Part shown: positions 1-4,676 of the stretch, piece after piece
Layout of the letters: the number at the start of each line of letters is the position of its first letter
How positions within the stretch are numbered: the stretch's first letter is position 1
Source of the DNA: Solobacterium sp.
Lineage (GTDB): Bacteria; Bacillota_I; Bacilli_A; Erysipelotrichales; Erysipelotrichaceae
Direction of reading: 5' to 3'
Length of the DNA: 10,411 bases
NCBI GenBank assembly: GCA_017514645.1
Contig: JAFWJP010000281.1
Span: 1 to 10,411 of the forward strand
The notes under the pieces: generated by a model
What the model was told of the DNA's origin: nothing
Databases searched by the model: none
The model's input: only the letters and a program-made list of their open reading frames with translations
Position numbers and translations under genes: made by a program

Positions 1-532
1 CGATGAGATCCTGAATACGCTGTACAACTCCGTATGCATCTTTGCCTGGGTCGCGTTCAATGAAGGCTGGGGGCAGTTCGACAGCGAAAAAGCCACGGCG
101 TATATCAAGCGCTATGACACGACACGCCTGGTGGACAGCGCGTCCGGCTGGTTTGACCAGGGTGCAGGTGACTTCCTCAGCAGACACTGCTATATCCTCC
201 CGTTCTGGATGCCGAAGGATGACGGAAGGATCATCCTGCTGAGTGAATTCGGCGGCTACTCCTTCCTGGAAAAAGGCCACAGCAAAGTCGAAAAGCTGTA
301 CGGCTACCGTAAATACACCGACAAGGGAACACTGGTCAAAGCCATTGAAAACCTGTACCGGACCATGATCGATGCGAATATCGCCAAAGGACTCTCCGGG
401 TGTATCTATACGCAGGTTTCCGATGTGGAAGATGAATGCAACGGTCTGTTTACCTATGACCGGCAGGTCATGAAGATCGATCAGCGGATGATGAAGCGGA
501 TCAACGATAAACTGAAGCGGAGGGTGAAATAA
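1..532 (+). CDS. Glycoside hydrolase family 2 enzyme, C-terminal part (5' end outside window)
   Basis: The reading frame is open from base 2 to the TAA at 530-532, so only the last 176 residues are present. Two motifs place it in the GH2 catalytic barrel. FAWVAFNEGWGQFD contains the Asn-Glu acid/base pair (Glu codon 62-64). LSEFGGYSF contains the expected nucleophile Glu (codon 245-247). GH2 members are beta-galactosidases, beta-glucuronidases and beta-mannosidases that hydrolyse terminal sugars by a retaining mechanism. The substrate cannot be told from this fragment. The protein ends soon after the barrel in a basic tail (KRINDKLKRRVK), so it lacks the long C-terminal domains of LacZ-type enzymes. 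Its last codons carry the ribosome binding site of the next gene (GGAGGG near 519-525), so the two are probably co-transcribed. The family call is secure; the specificity is unknown. Confidence 0.88.
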   Translation, partial: DEILNTLYNSVCIFAWVAFNEGWGQFDSEKATAYIKRYDTTRLVDSASGWFDQGAGDFLSRHCYILPFWMPKDDGRIILLSEFGGYSFLEKGHSKVEKLYGYRKYTDKGTLVKAIENLYRTMIDANIAKGLSGCIYTQVSDVEDECNGLFTYDRQVMKIDQRMMKRINDKLKRRVK

Positions 533-533
533 C

Positions 534-1442
534 ATGCAGGATAAACTGGTGATTGCCGAAGCACTGGAAGGTGCGGTACGGATCCGGGCAGTCCGGACGA
601 CACAGCTCGTGGAAGAAGCCAGAAAATCTCACAATATGATGCCGACATCGTGTGCAGCGCTGGGCAGAGTCCTGAGCGTGACAGCGATCATGGCAAGCGA
701 TATGAAGGAAGATGACGCGAAGACGGTCGTCACGATCAACGGACATGGTCCGGCTGGTACGATCGTTGCCCAGGCGGACGGTGCCGGCAATGTACGCGGA
801 TTCATCGGTGATCCGGGACTGTATCTGGTCAATGAAAAGACAGGCAAGCTGGATGTCGGCGCAGCCGTCGGAACCAACGGAACGATGTCCGTATCCAAGG
901 ATCTCGGTCTCAAGGAACCGTTTGTAGGCGTTGTGGACCTTGTCAGCGGAGAGATCGGTGATGACTTCACCTATTACTTTGCGGCAAGTGAACAGACACC
1001 TTCTGCCGTAGCGGTCGGTGTCCTGGTGAATATTCCCGGCTGTGATGTCCGGGCAGCAGGAGGTCTGGTCATCCAGATGATGCCCAACGCTTCCGAAGAA
1101 GCCATCGAATACGTTGAAAATGTCACGAAGACCATGAAACCGGTATCCAACTACATCGATGAAGGGAAAACACCGGAAGAGATCATCACGCTCCTGTTCC
1201 CGGACGCAAAGCTTCTGGATGAACGGGAGATCCGCTGGCACTGCGACTGCAGCAAAGAACATTTCGCAAGTGCCCTGTCTTTGGTGCAGGAAGCGGATCT
1301 GGAGGAAATGATCCGGGATGATCACGGTGCAGAGATCACCTGCCAGTACTGCGGGAAGACCTACAGCTTCACGGAAGAAGAACTGAAGGAGATCCTGGAG
1401 AAACACCGCAATGTGGAAGATCGGAAACGTCTCGATCCGTAA
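534..1442 (+). CDS. hslO: Redox-regulated molecular chaperone Hsp33
   Basis: This is a 302-residue cytosolic holdase chaperone. In the Hsp33 family it is inactive when reduced and zinc-bound, and becomes active when peroxide or hypochlorous acid oxidises its cysteines and unfolds the C-terminal switch. The N-terminal domain shows the family pattern, including INGHGPAGTIVAQADG and GNVRGFIGDP (about residues 68-94). The C-terminal zinc site is intact: WHCDC (Cys237, Cys239) and CQYC (Cys270, Cys273), giving the canonical CxC...CxxC arrangement. It is slightly longer than the usual roughly 290 residues because the tail runs into the next gene. The ATG lies 1 nt after the GH2 stop and is preceded by GGAGGG, which supports this start. 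The gene overlaps the downstream dihydrouridine synthase gene by 32 nt, which suggests translational coupling. Nothing looks damaged. Confidence 0.96.
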   Translation: MQDKLVIAEALEGAVRIRAVRTTQLVEEARKSHNMMPTSCAALGRVLSVTAIMASDMKEDDAKTVVTINGHGPAGTIVAQADGAGNVRGFIGDPGLYLVNEKTGKLDVGAAVGTNGTMSVSKDLGLKEPFVGVVDLVSGEIGDDFTYYFAASEQTPSAVAVGVLVNIPGCDVRAAGGLVIQMMPNASEEAIEYVENVTKTMKPVSNYIDEGKTPEEIITLLFPDAKLLDEREIRWHCDCSKEHFASALSLVQEADLEEMIRDDHGAEITCQYCGKTYSFTEEELKEILEKHRNVEDRKRLDP

Positions 1443-2388
1443 CCGGATTGCAGCAGCCCCGCTTGCCGGCATCTCCAATCCCGTCTACCGGGAAATGATG
1501 CACAATTACGGCGCCGGACTCGTCGTCAGTGAAATGATCAGTGACAAAGCCCTGCACTATCAGAACAAACGTACGTTCGATATGTGCCGTACCGTCCCCG
1601 GCGAGCACCCGGTCTCCCTGCAGCTCTTCGGCAGCGATCCGGATACGATGGGAGAAGCGGCTGCCTATCTTACCGAGCACACCGACTGCGATATCATCGA
1701 TATCAACATGGGCTGTCCGGTTACCAAGGTCATCAAGGCTCATGCCGGCAGCTGGCTGATGCAGGAGCCGGAACTGGCAGCGGATATCGTCCGTGCCGTC
1801 GTCTCCCATACCGACCGCCCGGTCACCGTCAAGATCCGTGCCGGCTGGGACAAGGACCACATCAACTGCGGTGACTTCGCCAGGAAGATGGAAGAAGCCG
1901 GTGCCTCCGCCATCGCCATCCACGGACGCACCAAGTCCCAGCTCTATGAAGGCCGGTCCGACAACCGTTACATCCGCACCGTCAAGGAAAGCGTGTCCGT
2001 TCCCGTCATCGGCAACGGAGATATCCGTACCGCGGAAGACGCGGAACGGATGCTCGCAGAAACCGGATGTGACGCGATCATGATCGGAAGGGGACTGCTC
2101 GGAAGACCGTTCTTCCTGAAGGAACTGGAGTGCCGGCTGAACGGTGATTCATGGGAAATGCCCGGGTATGAAGAAAGAATCGCACTGGCACTGGACTATG
2201 CCCGGAAGCTGTGTGCCTATGAGGGAGAAGATACCGGTATGCGGATGATGCGCTCCATGGCCGGCTGGTATATCACCGGCATGCCGTTTGCGGCCCGTTA
2301 CAAGAACGAACTGTGCTCGGTCAGCACCTATGAAGACATGGTGCGCATCATGGACAGCTACCGGGCATTGCTTAGTGAAGGTGTGTGA
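1411..2388 (+). CDS. tRNA-dihydrouridine synthase (DusB-like)
   Basis: This is a 325-residue FMN enzyme that reduces specific uridines of tRNA to dihydrouridine with NAD(P)H. The TIM-barrel signatures occur in order: APLAGISN near residue 16, INMGCPVTKV with the catalytic Cys102, KIRAGWD, IHGRTKSQLYEGRSD, VIGNGDI and IMIGRGLLGRPF. All are typical of the DusB/Dus1 branch. The start chosen is the ATG at 1411, inside the end of hslO. The protein then begins MWKIGNVSIRNR, matching the usual N-terminus, and a GGAG sits about 10 nt upstream. The 32-nt overlap implies co-expression with hslO. A small palindrome covers the stop codon, but no classical terminator with a T-run follows. The subfamily (DusB rather than another Dus) is a likely but not certain assignment. 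Confidence 0.93.
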   Translation: MWKIGNVSIRNRIAAAPLAGISNPVYREMMHNYGAGLVVSEMISDKALHYQNKRTFDMCRTVPGEHPVSLQLFGSDPDTMGEAAAYLTEHTDCDIIDINMGCPVTKVIKAHAGSWLMQEPELAADIVRAVVSHTDRPVTVKIRAGWDKDHINCGDFARKMEEAGASAIAIHGRTKSQLYEGRSDNRYIRTVKESVSVPVIGNGDIRTAEDAERMLAETGCDAIMIGRGLLGRPFFLKELECRLNGDSWEMPGYEERIALALDYARKLCAYEGEDTGMRMMRSMAGWYITGMPFAARYKNELCSVSTYEDMVRIMDSYRALLSEGV

Positions 2389-2399
2389 CTTGGTCACGC
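2383..2399. repeat. Short palindrome over the dus stop codon
   Basis: GTGTGAC (2383-2389) and GTCACGC (2393-2399) pair over 7 bp with one G-T wobble and a 3-nt spacer. It has no T-run, so it is a poor terminator. It lies about 18 nt upstream of the candidate extended -10 of the first redoxin gene, which makes an operator possible. Chance occurrence cannot be excluded for so short a site. Confidence 0.35.
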
Positions 2400-2416
2400 A
2401 TTCAGAAACAGAATTG

Positions 2417-2425
2417 TGCTATTGT
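2417..2425 (+). promoter_or_regulatory. Candidate extended -10 promoter for the first redoxin gene
   Basis: TGCTATTGT fits an extended -10 (TGnTATnnT). No good -35 is found at 16-18 nt spacing. Transcription would begin near 2432, leaving a leader of about 20 nt that holds the strong AGGAGGT (2439-2445) 6 nt before the ATG. The redoxin gene has different codon preferences from dus, which fits separate, stronger expression. Confidence 0.4.
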
Positions 2426-2451
2426 AAGTACAGGTCATAGGAGGTAATAAC

Positions 2452-3009
2452 ATGGCTAGAATCAATGTTGGCGAAAAGATGCCGAATTTTGTCTTCAACA
2501 CAGGTTACCGCAACGATGTAAAGCTTTATGACGAACTCGCAGAGAACAAGACAGTCATCTGGGTTCTGCGTTATATGGGATGCACCGTATGCCGTTATGA
2601 CATTCATGAGATCAACAAGCGCTATGATGAGTTCAAGGCAAAGAACTCCAAGGTTTTCGTTCTGATGCAGAGCGATCAGGCACACATCCAGGAGGATTTC
2701 GACCGTACAAACGAACATCCGGAACTGGAAGTGATCGCTGACCCGGAAATGGCGATCTACAAGGCGCTGGATATCAAGCCGGCCGCTTCCATGGAAGAAC
2801 TGGCAGGCGGTCCGGAAGGACTGGCAAAACTGCAGGCAAAGGGTGCCAAGGCAGCAGCTGCAGGCTTCTCCCACGGTGATTACGAAGGCGATGAACAGCA
2901 GCTCCCGGCAATGTTCATCCTCGACAAGGACGGCGTTGTTACCTATGCACGCTATGCGGCGAACATCGTCGACCTGCCGGATGTAGACGGCGTTCTCGAA
3001 CTGCTTTAA
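2452..3009 (+). CDS. Peroxiredoxin-like thioredoxin-fold protein, copy 1 (CTVC active site)
   Basis: This is a 185-residue soluble protein without a signal peptide. The N-terminus (INVGEKMPNFVFNTG) resembles the opening of redoxin/AhpC-TSA proteins. A beta strand then leads into RYMGCTVCRYD, with a vicinal pair Cys44-Cys47 at the thioredoxin active-site position. Near the C-terminus, QQLPAMFILDKDG matches the cis-proline segment (Pro152) of thioredoxin folds. The GCxxCR pattern is reminiscent of peroxiredoxin-like PRXL2/AhpC-TSA_2 and SelL-type proteins more than of classical 2-Cys peroxiredoxins. It is the first of three tandem paralogues of identical length. It differs from the other two in having CTVC instead of CPPC. 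The gene has its own strong RBS and candidate promoter and is rich in GTT, CGT and AAC/AAG codons, suggesting high expression. A role in thiol or peroxide reduction is inferred; the substrate and electron donor are unknown. Confidence 0.8.
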   Translation: MARINVGEKMPNFVFNTGYRNDVKLYDELAENKTVIWVLRYMGCTVCRYDIHEINKRYDEFKAKNSKVFVLMQSDQAHIQEDFDRTNEHPELEVIADPEMAIYKALDIKPAASMEELAGGPEGLAKLQAKGAKAAAAGFSHGDYEGDEQQLPAMFILDKDGVVTYARYAANIVDLPDVDGVLELL

Positions 3010-3016
3010 TCAAGGA

Positions 3017-3039
3017 AAGTCCGCAAAAGCGGGCTTTTT
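3017..3039 (+). terminator. Hairpin with short T-run between redoxin copies 1 and 2
   Basis: AAGTCCGC (3017-3024) pairs with GCGGGCTT (3029-3036) over 8 bp with one G-T wobble and an AAAA loop, and the run TTTTT spans 3035-3039. The T-run is short and is followed directly by the AAAGGAGG ribosome binding site of copy 2. It would probably give partial termination, lowering copy 2 expression relative to copy 1. No convincing promoter is seen between the hairpin and copy 2. Confidence 0.65.
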
Positions 3040-3053
3040 CAAAGGAGGAAACC

Positions 3054-3611
3054 ATGACAAGGATCAATGTCGGCGAGACCATGCCGGACTTTGTATTCAA
3101 TACCGGATACCGCAGTGATGTGCATCTGTATGATGGTACGTATGCCAGGACAGTACTCTGGGTCGTACGCTACATCGGGTGTCCGCCGTGCCGCTATGAC
3201 GCACATGTCATCGGACAGCGGATCAATGAATTCAAAGCGAAGAACGCGAATGTCTTTGTCCTGATGCAGAGCGATCAGGAACACATCCAGGAAGACCTGG
3301 AACGGACAGGGGAACCGGATCTTGCCGTAGAGATCATTTCCGACCCGGAGATGAAGATCTACAAAGCCCTGGATATCCGTTCTGCCGTGGATAAAACCGA
3401 ACTGCGTGGGGAAGGCAGTGAGTATGAACGCTACCTTGCCAAAGGCGCACTGACCAAGGAAGCCGGCTATACGCACGGTGATTACGAAGGCGATGAGCTG
3501 CAGCTTCCTGCCCAGTTCATCATCGACCGGAACGGTACCGTCCTCTTTGCAAACTACGCCAGGAGCATGGGCGGTATGTTAACGGTGGATGAGCTGCTGG
3601 AAAAGCTTTAG
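3054..3611 (+). CDS. Peroxiredoxin-like thioredoxin-fold protein, copy 2 (CPPC active site)
   Basis: This is a 185-residue paralogue of its two neighbours and aligns with copy 3 without gaps; by hand count about three quarters of the positions are identical. The active site is RYIGCPPCRYDAH, with Cys43 and Cys46, and the cis-proline segment is LQLPAQFIIDRNG. The least conserved part is residues about 108-135, between the ALDI motif and AGYTHGDYEG, where it differs from both neighbours. Translation starts at the ATG 5 nt after AAAGGAGG (3041-3048). The start lies only 44 nt after the copy 1 stop, beyond a hairpin, so it is probably expressed by read-through from copy 1. It uses more CGG and other less favoured codons than copies 1 and 3, which suggests weaker expression. 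Redox function is inferred from the fold and CxxC; the substrate is unknown. Confidence 0.8.
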   Translation: MTRINVGETMPDFVFNTGYRSDVHLYDGTYARTVLWVVRYIGCPPCRYDAHVIGQRINEFKAKNANVFVLMQSDQEHIQEDLERTGEPDLAVEIISDPEMKIYKALDIRSAVDKTELRGEGSEYERYLAKGALTKEAGYTHGDYEGDELQLPAQFIIDRNGTVLFANYARSMGGMLTVDELLEKL

Positions 3612-3626
3612 ACAACACGATATACT
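3598..3626 (+). promoter_or_regulatory. Candidate promoter for redoxin copy 3
   Basis: TGGAAA (3598-3603) and TATACT (3621-3626) are separated by 17 nt. The -10 matches consensus at 5 of 6 positions and the -35 at 4 of 6. The -35 overlaps the end of copy 2. Transcription would start near 3633, leaving a short leader with GAGGAGG (3641-3647). Confidence 0.5.
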
Positions 3627-3656
3627 GATTACAGAAGTTAGAGGAGGAAAACAATT

Positions 3657-4214
3657 ATGCCCAGAATCAATGTAGGCGAAAAGATGCCTGAATTCGTATT
3701 CAACACAGGTTACCGTACAGGTGTCAAACTCTACGACGGAACAGCTGACAAGACTGTTCTTTGGGTCGTCCGTTACATCGGCTGCCCGCCCTGCCGTTAC
3801 GATGCACACGTTCTCGGTCAGAGGATCGATGAATTCAAGGCGAAGGGTGCGAATGTCTTCGTTCTGATGCAGAGTGACCAGGCACACATCCAGGAGGACC
3901 TGGAGCGTACCGGTGAGCCGGATCTGGCAGTTGAGATCATCGCTGACCCGGAAATGGCCATCTACAAGGCACTGGACATCAAGCCGGCAGAGTCCATGGA
4001 AGAGCTCATGGGACCGGAAGAGGATGCTGCAAAGCTGATGGCCAAGGGTGAACTGGTCAAGGCAGCCGGCTATACACACGGCGACTACGAAGGTGATGAG
4101 CAGCAGCTCCCTGCACTCTTCATCATCGGCAAGGACGGTACGGTTGAAGTTGCGCACTATGCCCGTTCCATGGGTGATATGCCGACAGTCGACGAAGTCC
4201 TGGAAATGCTGTAA
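3657..4214 (+). CDS. Peroxiredoxin-like thioredoxin-fold protein, copy 3 (CPPC active site)
   Basis: This is the third 185-residue member of the tandem array. It has the CPPC site (Cys43, Cys46) in RYIGCPPCRYDAH and the cis-proline segment QQLPALFIIG. Its protein looks intermediate. Residues 1-20 and about 95-117 (ADPEMAIYKALDIKPA, SMEEL) resemble copy 1, while the active-site region and GEPDLAVEII resemble copy 2. Part of this may reflect shared preferred codons between copies 1 and 3, but it could also mark recombination among the repeats. GAGGAGG lies 9 nt before the ATG, and a candidate promoter precedes it. Beyond the stop comes the AT-rich gap with a long palindrome. As with the other copies, thiol-disulfide or peroxide reductase activity is likely but unproven. 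Confidence 0.8.
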   Translation: MPRINVGEKMPEFVFNTGYRTGVKLYDGTADKTVLWVVRYIGCPPCRYDAHVLGQRIDEFKAKGANVFVLMQSDQAHIQEDLERTGEPDLAVEIIADPEMAIYKALDIKPAESMEELMGPEEDAAKLMAKGELVKAAGYTHGDYEGDEQQLPALFIIGKDGTVEVAHYARSMGDMPTVDEVLEML

Positions 4215-4248
4215 GAGACAACCACACAAACAGAAGGATGCCCGGAAT

Positions 4249-4318
4249 GAAGTACTCCCAAAAATTGAACAAAACTTTTGGGAGTACTTTCATGAAACTG
4301 AGTTATGAAGAGAACACA
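4249..4318 (+). mobile_element. Possible remnant of an IS3-type element (left end and transposase start)
   Basis: AAGTACTCCCAAAA (4250-4263) and TTTTGGGAGTACTT (4276-4289) form a perfect 14-bp inverted repeat with a 12-nt loop. Only TTT follows, so it is not a classical terminator. Two nucleotides further on, ATG at 4292 opens a 9-codon frame, MKLSYEENT, before a stop. Many IS3-family (IS150-group) elements of Bacillota start with a hairpin next to the inverted repeat, followed at once by an OrfA beginning MKLSYE-like. This is recalled family knowledge and not a database match. No right end or target duplication is seen, so a truncated remnant is proposed. An ordinary hairpin ending the copy 3 transcript is the main alternative. 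Confidence 0.4.
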
Positions 4319-4410
4319 TGATTTATTGATATAAATCCGTCTCACCTCACCTAATTATATCTATTATAAATATTACATTGCTTTTTCATTACCGGGTGAT
4401 GGTATTGTTC

Positions 4411-4447
4411 ATCACAAAAGATTTTACAGGACAGATGACTTTGTGAT
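4411..4447. repeat. 8-bp inverted repeat in the intergenic gap
   Basis: ATCACAAA (4411-4418) and TTTGTGAT (4440-4447) are perfect inverted copies with 21 nt between them. A second small stem (GTGATG/CATCAC, near 4396-4415) overlaps the left arm, so alternative folds are possible. The function is unknown; it may be a relic or a structured RNA. Confidence 0.35.
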
Positions 4448-4504
4448 CATATGTCTTTGCGCAGTATGGATCGGTTATACAGACAGCCGTCTCAGATCCG
4501 CAAT

Positions 4505-4537
4505 CAAAGCAATATACTGATAAACCAATCGTAAAAA
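4505..4537 (+). repeat. 33-bp direct repeat, copy 1 (upstream of the channel gene)
   Basis: This segment matches 6502-6534 at 30 of 33 positions, including the exact 19-nt core GATAAACCAATCGTAAAAA (4519-4537 here). In both places the core runs directly into a hairpin terminator. The two copies bracket the channel gene together with its promoter. Confidence 0.75.
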
Positions 4538-4586
4538 GGGGCTGTAAAACCTCCGATTATAAATCGGAAGTAATACAGCTCCTTTT
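4534..4586. terminator. Nested-hairpin terminator upstream of the channel gene
   Basis: An outer 13-bp stem (4534-4546 with 4574-4586, one G-T wobble) encloses an inner 7-bp stem TCCGATT/AATCGGA (4552-4558, 4562-4568). The + strand ends in CCTTTTCTGT and the - strand in a T5 run, so it could act in both directions. On the + strand it would stop read-through from the redoxin genes before the channel promoter. Confidence 0.7.
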
Positions 4587-4598
4587 CTGTCCGGTGTT

Positions 4599-4628
4599 TT
4601 GTCAATGCGCAATTTCGCATGGTATATT
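4599..4628 (+). promoter_or_regulatory. Sigma-A-type promoter of the channel gene with operator-like palindrome
   Basis: TTGTCA (4599-4604) and TATATT (4623-4628), each 5 of 6 to consensus, are separated by 18 nt. The palindrome ATGCG-CAATTT-CGCAT (4605-4620) fills the spacer almost exactly, a typical place for a repressor operator. Transcription would begin near 4635, well upstream of AAGGAG (4661-4666) and the ATG at 4677. The promoter falls inside the upstream extension of the open frame, which argues against an earlier start. Confidence 0.72.
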
Positions 4629-4676
4629 CTTTTTAGAGAGAAGGGACTGCCGTTCTGCGAAAGGAGAACAAATATC

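Larger units (their letters stand above)
4215..4676. other. AT-rich 462-bp intergenic region with several structured elements
   Basis: No convincing gene lies here. The stretch holds, in order, a long palindrome followed by a stub of a possible transposase start (4249-4318), AT-rich sequence, an 8-bp inverted repeat (4411-4418 with 4440-4447), a 33-bp repeat shared with 6502-6534, a nested-hairpin terminator (4534-4586) and a sigma-A-type promoter (4599-4628). Base composition from about 4300 to 4480 is clearly more AT-rich than the flanking genes, which fits decayed mobile DNA or non-coding sequence. No known riboswitch or tRNA is recognised. Confidence 0.7.

Noticed and set aside
501..1478. 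Long open frame on the - strand opposite hslO (325 codons)
   Set aside because: It lies fully opposite a gene with clear Hsp33 motifs, and its translation is Cys/His/Asp-rich low-complexity text of the kind produced by antisense of biased codons.
2452..4214. Tandem array read as a recombination artefact or assembly duplication
   Set aside because: The three copies differ throughout at the DNA level and have different spacers, so they are genuine separate paralogues.
4389..4534. Cys-rich - strand frame of about 48 codons (contains YCFDCGSETAVC and DPYCAKTYDHKVIC)
   Set aside because: Five cysteines in 27 residues is suggestive of a zinc site, but there is no start codon, no ribosome binding site, and a terminator sits directly upstream. 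Possibly a decayed gene end; not supportable as a gene.
4380..4590. Possible riboswitch or structured leader for the channel gene
   Set aside because: Several hairpins and a terminator are present, but a good promoter lies downstream of the terminator and no known riboswitch core is recognised.
4599..4676. Earlier start codons (TTG 4599, ATG 4605) for the channel gene
   Set aside because: They fall within the promoter -35 and operator-like spacer and lack a ribosome binding site, while ATG 4677 follows AAGGAG.
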